Made by a program: the position numbers and the translations under genes | The notes under the pieces: generated by a model | What the model saw: the letters and a program-made list of their open reading frames with translations, nothing else | What the model was told of the DNA's origin: nothing | Databases searched by the model: none | Part shown: piece after piece, positions 5,747-12,238 of the stretch | Numbering within the stretch: position 1 is the first letter of the stretch | How the letters are laid out: the number at the start of each line of letters is the position of its first letter | Assembly: GCA_017626655.1 (NCBI GenBank) | Contig: JAGAIH010000343.1 | Coordinates: forward strand, 1-15,367 | Length of the DNA stretch: 15,367 nt | Reading direction: 5' to 3' | Source of the DNA: Clostridia bacterium | Lineage (GTDB): Bacteria > Bacillota_A > Clostridia > Oscillospirales > CAG-272

Positions 5747-5908
5747 ATGCTGATCAGAGCAAGAATCAAATCAGGACAGAATCGGTTCAGGTGCGGTTCA
5801 AAAGTGTCCAGTAAAAGCGCAAAACTCGCCACATCCGTCAGTTTACATTTGAACATCAAACATGTATGCTTATGGGTGAAATCAAGAGAAAGGAGATTGC
5901 ATCCATGA
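5747..5908 (+). CDS. Small basic ORF coupled to the recombinase (53 aa)
   Basis: The ATG has a strong ribosome site (GAAAGGAGAAAAGAGT), and the stop codon overlaps the recombinase start in an ATGA arrangement, the usual sign of translational coupling. The product is basic (MLIRARIKSGQNRFRCGSKV at its N-terminus, WVKSRERRLHP at its C-terminus) and matches no family I know. It could be a recombination directionality factor, a small regulator of the recombinase, or only a leader ORF that feeds ribosomes to the recombinase start. The coding character is not strong, so its status as a real protein is uncertain. Confidence 0.4.
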   Translation: MLIRARIKSGQNRFRCGSKVSSKSAKLATSVSLHLNIKHVCLWVKSRERRLHP

Positions 5909-7422
5909 AAACAGCAGTCATCTACGCCCGCTACTCCAGTGAGCGGCAAACCGAACAATCCATTGAAGGTCAGCTCAGAGAGTGCATGTCCTACGCCGAG
6001 CATCACGATATGATGGTCGTGGATACCTACATCGACCGAGCCATGACCGGCACCAACGACAACCGAAACGATTTTCAGCGAATGCTGAAGGACGCGCAGA
6101 AAAAGGCGTGGGACGTCGTATTGGTCTACAAGCTTGACCGCTTTTCCCGCAACAAGTATGAAATGGCTATCCACAAGAAAACGTTGCGGGATTACGGCAT
6201 ATCTCTGGTGTCCGCCAAGGAGCATATCCCGGAAGGACCCGAGGGTATCATTCTCGAATCCCTCTTGGAAGGCATGGCCGAATACTATTCCGCCGAGCTG
6301 GCGCAGAAGGTCAGCCGTGGATTACGAGAAACCCGAATCAAGGGCAATTACGCCGGTGGCGGTATCACCTATGGTTATGAAGTAGACAACAAGAAATTTC
6401 AGATCTGCGAGACCGAAGCCCCCATTGTTATCCGTATCTACGAAATGTACGCGGCGGGTGTGATCGTCAAGAATATTATCAAAACGTTGACCGACGAAGG
6501 GATCCTATACCGAAACGGAAAACCATTTGGGAAATCGGTTATATATGGCATCCTGCAAGATGAGCGATACTCCGGTGTCTACACCCACAAGACCGAAGGG
6601 ACTTACACGAATACGTTTCCCCGGATTGTTCCACAACATTTATTTGAAACCGTACATCTCATGGTTTCCGAGAATCGGTACGGCAAGCATCCCGAGGATG
6701 TGGTCTACCTGTTACGGAACAAAATGAAGTGCGGATATTGCGGCAAGTCCGTCACCTCTGAATCAGGAACCTCACGCAATGGAACTGTGGTACGCTACTA
6801 CAAATGCAGTACCCGAAAGAAGGACTCGACCAAGTGCCACAAGGCTCCCATTCGAAAGGAAATACTGGAACAGCTCATTGTGGACGTTACCGTCAAGGTC
6901 TTGGATAATCCCGAAACGATTGACCTGATTGCGGATCGCGTTCTTGATGCTCACGAAAATAGACTACGGGATATGGCAGTTATCAACATTTTGGAGGCCG
7001 AGCGGGACAGAATCCGCAAAGCATTGGATAACATGTTGCATGCGGTAGAGCAAGGCATCATTACCAGCTCCACCAAGCAACGTATTGAGGAGCTGGAAGC
7101 GGCTCTGGAGGTGGCCGAGGGAAAGGTATTGATTGAGAAGTCAAAAGACAAAGTACAGATCACCCAAGCGGATATCAAGAAGTTCATCCGAAAGGCTCTG
7201 AAGAAGGAGCCGCGACTGATGATCAAATTGCTCGTGAAGGAAGTGATTCTGTACGACGACAAAGTGGAGATCTACTACAACTGCATAGATAAGAAAGGGC
7301 CTGATGACTTGGATCATCAGGTCTTTTGTATTTATCAGCAAGAGTTCGACGTTAATCCTAAAAAGTATGGATTTAAGCATAACTTGACGGGAAGTAAGAT
7401 GGTGTTGGAAATGTTTTTTTGA
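5905..7422 (+). CDS. Large serine recombinase (505 aa)
   Basis: A site-specific DNA recombinase that integrates or excises a mobile element. The N-terminal resolvase domain (about 1-150) has nucleophile Ser11 (VIYARYSSERQ) and the LDRFSR motif (77-82) that supplies catalytic arginines. The recombinase domain follows (about 155-255). A zinc ribbon (Cys276, Cys279, Cys301, Cys311; KCGYCGKSV ... KCSTRKKDSTKC) and a coiled coil (about 358-415) complete the large-serine family layout, as in TndX-type enzymes. I chose the ATG at 5905 (AAAGGAGATTGCATCC) over 5866. The length is normal and all key residues are present, so it is probably active. Its last 48 codons have a homologous but diverged copy at 14511-14657, beyond the CRISPR-Cas genes. 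Confidence 0.93.
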   Translation: MKTAVIYARYSSERQTEQSIEGQLRECMSYAEHHDMMVVDTYIDRAMTGTNDNRNDFQRMLKDAQKKAWDVVLVYKLDRFSRNKYEMAIHKKTLRDYGISLVSAKEHIPEGPEGIILESLLEGMAEYYSAELAQKVSRGLRETRIKGNYAGGGITYGYEVDNKKFQICETEAPIVIRIYEMYAAGVIVKNIIKTLTDEGILYRNGKPFGKSVIYGILQDERYSGVYTHKTEGTYTNTFPRIVPQHLFETVHLMVSENRYGKHPEDVVYLLRNKMKCGYCGKSVTSESGTSRNGTVVRYYKCSTRKKDSTKCHKAPIRKEILEQLIVDVTVKVLDNPETIDLIADRVLDAHENRLRDMAVINILEAERDRIRKALDNMLHAVEQGIITSSTKQRIEELEAALEVAEGKVLIEKSKDKVQITQADIKKFIRKALKKEPRLMIKLLVKEVILYDDKVEIYYNCIDKKGPDDLDHQVFCIYQQEFDVNPKKYGFKHNLTGSKMVLEMFF

Positions 7423-7514
7423 TGCCATAAACAATTAATTTGTGTATTTTGTCCCTCTTTGGTAATCAGTATTTTTTATATATTAGGCAGGCTAGTGAGG
7501 TTTTTCTTTATTAC

Positions 7515-7538
7515 AGGAATAATAATTCCTAATTTTTT
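7515..7538 (+). terminator. Terminator after the recombinase
   Basis: AGGAAT AATA ATTCCT forms a 6-bp hairpin followed by AATTTTTTG. It lies about 93 nt after the recombinase stop and just before the convergent CRISPR array. The AT-rich stem is weak. Confidence 0.5.
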
Positions 7539-7557
7539 GCCTTTTCGGCCGGGTCTA

Positions 7558-8657
7558 GTGTACCCGTGTGGGGGTGACCAGGCCCTGGGCGCCTCGCGGC
7601 GTCAGCATATAGTCTTTTCAATCCACATCCCCGCGTGGGGGGTGACAACGTTACAACGCAGCTAAGCCGGTCAAATTCTGATTTCAATCCACACCCCCCG
7701 TGTGGGGGGTGACTGCAGCCGCTGGTGCATGGATCGCGCCTTGTCGTTATTTCAATCCACACCCCCCGCGTGGGGGGTGACCTTGGGCGTCTTGCTCCTT
7801 GTATTGCTCCATGAGATTTCAATCCACACCCCCCGTATGGGGGGTGACCGCGACCTCGGTGCTCTGCTCTTTGACCCAAAGGGTATTTCAATTCACACCC
7901 CCGTGTGGGGGGCGACGTTATCTTCTCGTAATACTCGTCGGCTTGGTCGCCATTTCAATCCACACCCCCCGTGTGGGGGGCGACACCGCGGAGCACGCCG
8001 TATGCCTGACCTCCGTAATTTCAATCCACACCCCCCGTGTGGGGGGTGACTTGACCAACGGCAACAAGTCCACTTTCAAGGTCAAATTTCAATCCACCCC
8101 CCCCCGTGTGGGGGGCGACGTGTGGCCGTGTCGGCTATCGACAACCCCCAGGTATTTCAATCCACACCCCCGTGTGGGGGGCGACATAACGGTAGTCCGC
8201 CCAGGCTTCCTGGTAACCATTTCAATCCACATCCCCCGCGTGGGGGGTGACTTATTCGGGTCAACCCCCGATCCATCTCGGAGATATTTCAATCCACACC
8301 CCCCGCGTGGGGGGTGACGCATGGCCGAGGCGGCATAGTGGCGCAGATCGTGATTTCAATCCACACCCCCCGCGTGGGGGGTGACGAGTTAATGCTGGCT
8401 CGGATGCGGTCAACCATGGCATTTCAATCCACACCCCCCCGCGTGGGGGGGTGACGGGAACCTGGACACGGGCATCACCAGTATCAACACCATTTCAATC
8501 CACACCCCCGCGTGGGGGGTGACCGCGACCTCGGTGCTCTGCTCTTTGACCCAAAGGGTATTTCAATCCACACCCCCCCGTGTGGGGGGTGACACATGAC
8601 CTACGACCTGGAGAATAAGATGGAGCGATTTCAATCCACACCCCCGCGTGGGGGGAC
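7558..8657 (-). CRISPR. Type I-C CRISPR array, 16 repeats plus a degenerate terminal one
   Basis: Repeats of mostly 33 nt (range 30-35) read on the minus strand as GTCACCCCCC, ACAC or ACGC, GGGGGGTG, then TGGATTGAAAT. The CACCCCCC/GGGGGGTG stem and the ATTGAAAT 3' end (future crRNA 5' handle) are type I-C hallmarks and set transcription on the minus strand, the same as cas7. Full repeats run from 7615 to 8657; a degenerate copy at about 7558-7578 marks the trailer end. Spacers are 33-36 nt. The spacers at 7849-7884 and 8524-8559 are identical. The leader-proximal repeat (8628-8657) is damaged (30 nt, GTCCCC instead of GTCACC), and no leader follows it: a cas4 fragment lies 9 bp away. Confidence 0.97.
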
Positions 8658-8666
8658 GGCAAAAGT

Positions 8667-8738
8667 TCACTGTCTACGGCAGAAGGCAAAATGCTGAAGC
8701 CCCGAGAGCCGGAGCCATTCGTCCTCCTGATACTCCAT
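8667..8738 (-). pseudogene. cas4: cas4 remnant: first 23 codons of type I-C Cas4
   Basis: The ATG overlaps the cas7 stop (TGATG), the normal junction in type I-C operons. The translation begins MEYQEDEWLRLSGLQHFAFC and continues RRQ before a TGA. This closely resembles the start of type I-C Cas4 proteins, including the first iron-sulfur cysteine (HFAFCRRQ, Cys20), which in the family is followed by W and about 190 more residues. Everything after codon 23 is gone, and a CRISPR repeat begins 9 bp past the stop codon. It is a deletion scar rather than a functional gene. cas1, cas2 and the leader, which normally lie between cas4 and the array, are missing too. The family assignment rests on my recall of the Cas4 N-terminus. 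Confidence 0.85.
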
Positions 8739-9631
8739 CAGATCATGCGGGTGCAGGTCACGCCGGCAGGGAGAGCCGTCTCGTTTACGCTGACCTCGTA
8801 ATCGGTATAGGCGCGGGCGGGCAGACCGCTGTCATTCTTACGAGCGACCTTGACCAGATCAAAGAGCTTGTGAGCGGGAGCGTTTCCGAACTCGCTGTCG
8901 TGCTTGAAGACGATCAGCTCTCTGACCGCCATCTTGCCGCGGGCAGCAGAGTGATCCAGCTCGAACATATTGATGATGGCCTGCCAGAGTAGCGACAGAT
9001 CCTCCTCGGAAAATCCCGTGGTCTTGCGGGCCAGGTTGGCGGAGATGAAGCCCTCGCAGCGGTAGAGACCGTAGGGAACAATGTATTTGCGGCCCATTTC
9101 GGTTTTCTTCTCGGCAGCGGCTTCTTCGGTCGTGATGGCGACACGGGTGATGGTCATCTCCTGCTGGGAAATCGGCTCAACGCTACGGGCAAAGCCCAGC
9201 TGTACAGGACCGCGCACCTGACCGCAGTTCAGAGCGTCCTTCATAAAAGTGGTCATGACGGCACCGAAGGTACGAACGTCAAAATAGTTCTTGCACATCC
9301 AATCCCGCACCTTTACGTCCAGCTCGGGATCGTTCTTTTTCGCATCCTTGACCTTCTTCTCATCCACCCCCAGAGCCAGGTAAGCCTGCTTGTCGCTGGT
9401 GTTCAGGGGAATGTTCTCCTTGATATAAATCTTGTAGCCGGGCTCGTCTTCCTTGACCGCTTCAACAAAGTTGCGGATCTTTCGCTTGAGACAAACATCG
9501 GTCACGATTCCGAGACCGGTCTCAGGGTCTACACGGGGCATATTGCCCGCATCGGGGTCACCGTTGGGGTTTCCGTTCTCCACATCGAACAGAATGACGA
9601 ACTCGTAACGATTCTTAATGATATCAGACAT
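8738..9631 (-). CDS. cas7: Cas7, type I-C (Csd2), Cascade backbone subunit (297 aa)
   Basis: Cas7 polymerises along the crRNA spacer to form the backbone of the type I-C Cascade. Diagnostic blocks are GNPNGDPD (20-27), FDVRTFGAV (117-125) and GPVQLGFARSVEPI (141-154), and the length is normal for Csd2. The frame is open to 9664, but the ATG at 9631 has an ideal ribosome site (AAGGAGGATCAGGAAA) and gives the conserved N-terminus MSDIIKNRYEFVILFDVENG. It overlaps the cas8c end by 8 nt, so translation is coupled. Its stop overlaps the cas4 remnant start, and the CRISPR array lies only 80 bp downstream, which is the abnormal feature of the locus. Confidence 0.97.
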   Translation of the reverse strand: MSDIIKNRYEFVILFDVENGNPNGDPDAGNMPRVDPETGLGIVTDVCLKRKIRNFVEAVKEDEPGYKIYIKENIPLNTSDKQAYLALGVDEKKVKDAKKNDPELDVKVRDWMCKNYFDVRTFGAVMTTFMKDALNCGQVRGPVQLGFARSVEPISQQEMTITRVAITTEEAAAEKKTEMGRKYIVPYGLYRCEGFISANLARKTTGFSEEDLSLLWQAIINMFELDHSAARGKMAVRELIVFKHDSEFGNAPAHKLFDLVKVARKNDSGLPARAYTDYEVSVNETALPAGVTCTRMI

Positions 9632-9998
9632 TTTCCTGATCCTCCTTCTTCTGATACAGAGCAATATTTTGGTGATAGTAGCCCAACTGGAACGAGCCTT
9701 GCTCGGCCAAAGTCAAGCGGGCGGGAAGAGCCTCCCCAAACTTGTCCATGATCTCGCGGATCATCTTTTCGTAGTAAGGTGCCAGCCAATCCTTATCTGA
9801 CCCCTTCAGCTTCTTCAGGTGGCTCTTGGAGAGGCGGAGCAGAATGGTAAAGATAGACGCGGGGGTTGCCGCGGCAGACACGAAATAGTGGTCCTTGACA
9901 GTCGATGCTCCGTTGGCATCGTTTTGTAGTTTCTCCAGAACAGCAAACAGCCGTCCAAGACAATACGGAACGTTGTTGGAATCCCGATTCAGGGACAT
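9624..9998 (-). CDS. cas11c: Cas11c small subunit from an internal start in cas8c (124 aa)
   Basis: Type I-C systems are known to make a separate Cas11c small subunit by internal initiation within cas8c. Codon 459 of cas8c here is ATG, preceded by AAAGGAGG with 8 nt spacing, far better than expected by chance within a gene. The product (MSLNRDSNNVPYCLGRLFAV at its start) is the helical C-terminal domain of Cas8c, 124 aa, matching the roughly 120-aa size of known Cas11c. It would line the Cascade belly and help hold the target DNA strand. It shares the cas8c stop codon. Initiation is inferred from sequence only. Confidence 0.85.
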   Translation of the reverse strand: MSLNRDSNNVPYCLGRLFAVLEKLQNDANGASTVKDHYFVSAAATPASIFTILLRLSKSHLKKLKGSDKDWLAPYYEKMIREIMDKFGEALPARLTLAEQGSFQLGYYHQNIALYQKKEDQENV

Positions 9999-11372
9999 GG
10001 TCAATACCTCCTTTGGCACGGCGGGGTGCGTATTTTTCAAGTAGTAAGCTTTGATGATGGCGGCGCGACCGCGGGTGATCTCTCGCTCGGCGCGGATCCG
10101 CAGGTTTACTCCGTTCAGAAGCGTAGCAGGATACGGTGTGTCGGTCAGGATCGCCCTTAACACATCGCCTGCCATATGCGGTGACGGAGACTTATCCTTT
10201 GACTTTTGATTGACGGTCTCATCAAGCAGCTTCCAGACCGGAACCGTCTCATAGGAATCGTAAGAGGGTCGAACGATGCGTAGGCGCTCCTGATGCGTCC
10301 ACACGTTTTTAAGGAAGGCACCAAAGGTGTTCCGATAGAAGAATCGCACCGAAAGTCGCGCCGCGTTGGGAGATAGGCCCAAAATGTAAAAGGGGCGTTC
10401 GGGATCCAATCTCGTTCCGTCAAGCTCAACGGGTCTTCCCTCGGCCAGCGCCTTGATCTTTTCCCACAATTCGTCCTTCGTATAGTTGGCGGGAGGATCG
10501 TCATCAAAGGCGAAGCCCACCATCTGTTCTCCGGCGGTACTGTCTCCGTTCATCCAGAAAAGCACCGTAGTCTCTCCGATACGAATGCGGCGGTCAACAT
10601 CCTTGATAAGGTAGTTAAGAGCGGAGGCATAGGCGAAGGACGCGTACTTTCCCGTAGGGGCATTCAAGTTCTGCTCCTTACCGTAGGATGTAAAGGCGGG
10701 CGCATTAAAAGAAACCAATGCCGCGCCCGAGGATTGAGCGCCGACAACGCCGCGGATCTGGGGATGGGTTCGCTCGACCGCTCCGTATTGGCCTGTGACC
10801 AAGCAATAGCCCACATCCTCTCCACTGCCTCCGTAATACTCATCCCACGCCTCTGCGACTGCGGGGTCATCCGAGGCAAGGCATCCGTCACAGCGAAACA
10901 GCAGATTGACGCCCGAGATCACATCGTCAAATCTGTCCTTCAAAGCGGGATGCTCCTTGGCCGCCTCGGGATCCCACCGATCAAAGAATGCGAGGATGGC
11001 TCGGGCTACGTCCGAGTCAACGCCGTCCAGGATGGCGTGATGCAATTCCCGGCAACAGTCAAAGCACTCCTTCGTACGCTTGGGTTTTCCCTTGCTATCC
11101 ACACCCAGTATGTATCCCGAATGGTCACAAAGGAAATTTGAATCTACTCCGACGGTACGGGACACCTGGGCGGGGCACTTACGGGGTACCGGCTTGAAAA
11201 CCGTCTTTTTCCCCATCGGTACGTCATTCACGGTATGAATAGCTCGGAGCAGGTTTCCTTCCCGATCAATATCCAGAATATAGGAGACCGGAACCTGCAT
11301 CCAGCCGAAGGGCGGCATCTCGTCTCTCGCGGCCATGCTCTCATAAAACTCTACCAATGCCTGCAGGATCAT
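9624..11372 (-). CDS. cas8c: Cas8c (Csd1), type I-C Cascade large subunit (582 aa)
   Basis: The large subunit recognises the PAM and opens the target DNA. Family-specific blocks include NFLCDHSGYILGVD (79-92), a cysteine cluster ECFDCC (102-107), LLFRCDGC (157-164) and GAQSSGAALVSFNAPAF (211-227), all typical of Csd1. The length is normal. The start overlaps the cas5c stop by four bases (ATGA) with GGGGGAGGTGATCGG as ribosome site. The C-terminal 124 residues are also expressed separately as Cas11c. The reading frame is uninterrupted, so the interference complex should be functional despite the loss of the adaptation genes. Confidence 0.97.
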   Translation of the reverse strand: MILQALVEFYESMAARDEMPPFGWMQVPVSYILDIDREGNLLRAIHTVNDVPMGKKTVFKPVPRKCPAQVSRTVGVDSNFLCDHSGYILGVDSKGKPKRTKECFDCCRELHHAILDGVDSDVARAILAFFDRWDPEAAKEHPALKDRFDDVISGVNLLFRCDGCLASDDPAVAEAWDEYYGGSGEDVGYCLVTGQYGAVERTHPQIRGVVGAQSSGAALVSFNAPAFTSYGKEQNLNAPTGKYASFAYASALNYLIKDVDRRIRIGETTVLFWMNGDSTAGEQMVGFAFDDDPPANYTKDELWEKIKALAEGRPVELDGTRLDPERPFYILGLSPNAARLSVRFFYRNTFGAFLKNVWTHQERLRIVRPSYDSYETVPVWKLLDETVNQKSKDKSPSPHMAGDVLRAILTDTPYPATLLNGVNLRIRAEREITRGRAAIIKAYYLKNTHPAVPKEVLTMSLNRDSNNVPYCLGRLFAVLEKLQNDANGASTVKDHYFVSAAATPASIFTILLRLSKSHLKKLKGSDKDWLAPYYEKMIREIMDKFGEALPARLTLAEQGSFQLGYYHQNIALYQKKEDQENV

Positions 11373-12031
11373 CCGATCACCTCCCCCGAATCACGGGACG
11401 GGACCCGCAAAACACCATCCTCCAGCACCGCGCGGAAGAAGAGGGGACGAATATCCTCCTTGCGTGCGTAGTCCATGTCCCACAGCATATAGCCCAGATC
11501 GCGGTGCCCCTTCAACTCTTCGGGGCAAGACGGGATCTCCTCACAGGGAGCAAAGAAAACGGGAAATTCTCTGGTTCCGAAATAGGGCTGATGGTAGAAT
11601 CTGCCCTTTTCAATGCGCCTTCTGATGATGTCGCAGAATTTACCGGGGTTGTCGCTGGGAGCCGCTTGGTCGGTCATGTCGAAGTGGGCTTCAATGACGT
11701 AGCGGACGTTTCGCAGGAGCATGGCGGCTCGCTGTTGGATATCATCCGAGGTAACGATATACAACTCTCCCTGCCCCTTGTCCATGACTGTCCGGGCACT
11801 TCGTGCGCTGACGGTAGACTTGACCTCGTTGCGCCGTATGTTGGCGAATCGGATCGGGGCGCACACGTGAATGCGGTCGATCCGATACACGAGTCCGGGG
11901 TGCCAAAAGATGGCTTCCAGTATCCCCCTCGCCGCCGAAGGCGTCATCACGTCGTAGCTGACGCGCTCGGTCTTCATTTCGGGACGGGTAAACAGGGCGT
12001 AATCACCCCAGACCTCTAACTTGATAGACAA
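11369..12031 (-). CDS. cas5: Cas5c (Cas5d), crRNA-processing endoribonuclease (220 aa)
   Basis: In type I-C, Cas5 replaces Cas6: it cuts the repeat hairpin and stays on the 5' handle. The sequence shows the family N-terminus VWGDYALFTRPEMKTERVSY, a glycine-containing MTPSAARGILEAIFW block and YVIEAHFDM (111-119). Tyr49 and His116 are candidates for the catalytic residues reported in Bacillus Cas5d, but I cannot align them exactly. The start codon is TTG at 12031 with AAAGGAGTGATCCAAA upstream, a non-standard start that may set the level of the operon's first protein. A strong promoter at 12067-12094 makes it the first gene of a cas5c-cas8c-cas7 transcript that probably continues into the array. 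Confidence 0.95.
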   Translation of the reverse strand: MSIKLEVWGDYALFTRPEMKTERVSYDVMTPSAARGILEAIFWHPGLVYRIDRIHVCAPIRFANIRRNEVKSTVSARSARTVMDKGQGELYIVTSDDIQQRAAMLLRNVRYVIEAHFDMTDQAAPSDNPGKFCDIIRRRIEKGRFYHQPYFGTREFPVFFAPCEEIPSCPEELKGHRDLGYMLWDMDYARKEDIRPLFFRAVLEDGVLRVPSRDSGEVIG

Positions 12032-12066
12032 TTTGGATCACTCCTTTCCTATCGTTTATTATCTAT

Positions 12067-12094
12067 ATTATATCAAAAAATTCCTATTTTGAAA
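12067..12094 (-). promoter_or_regulatory. Promoter of the cas5c-cas8c-cas7 operon
   Basis: TTTCAA (12089-12094), 16 nt, then a perfect TATAAT (12067-12072) on the minus strand, about 35 nt upstream of the cas5c TTG. It lies in the 207-bp gap after the cas3 terminator. The rest of that gap (12095-12203) is AT-rich and shows no gene. Confidence 0.8.
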
Positions 12095-12203
12095 GCACAT
12101 ATTTTCGAATTCATTCATGATTCTTCAAATAATTGTCATTTTCGGCACTATAAACAAGTTTTGAGGAGTTCTTTTGTACACATTTCGACTGTGAATCCGG
12201 CAA

Positions 12204-12235
12204 GAAAGCCACTCTGCAACCGTAGAGTGGCTTTC
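12204..12235 (-). terminator. Intrinsic terminator after cas3
   Basis: GAAAGCCACTCT and AGAGTGGCTTTC form a perfect 12-bp stem with an 8-nt loop, starting 3 nt after the cas3 stop. The minus-strand tail is TTTCTTGCC, so the T tract is modest. It separates cas3 from the rest of the operon. Confidence 0.75.
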
Positions 12236-12238
12236 ATA

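Noticed and set aside
5575..6225. A 216-aa minus-strand frame
   Set aside because: It is the antisense of the recombinase N-terminal domain, with no ribosome site or family features.
7529..8689. Several long open frames on both strands through the array with repeating P-P-T-R-G-G or H-P-P-C-G-G motifs
   Set aside because: They are translations of the GC-rich CRISPR repeats and spacers. The periodic motif follows the repeat unit, and there are no ribosome sites.
8594..8740. A possible hidden cas1 or cas2 between cas7 and the array
   Set aside because: Only 80 bp separate the cas7 stop from the first repeat, and they encode just the cas4 N-terminus.
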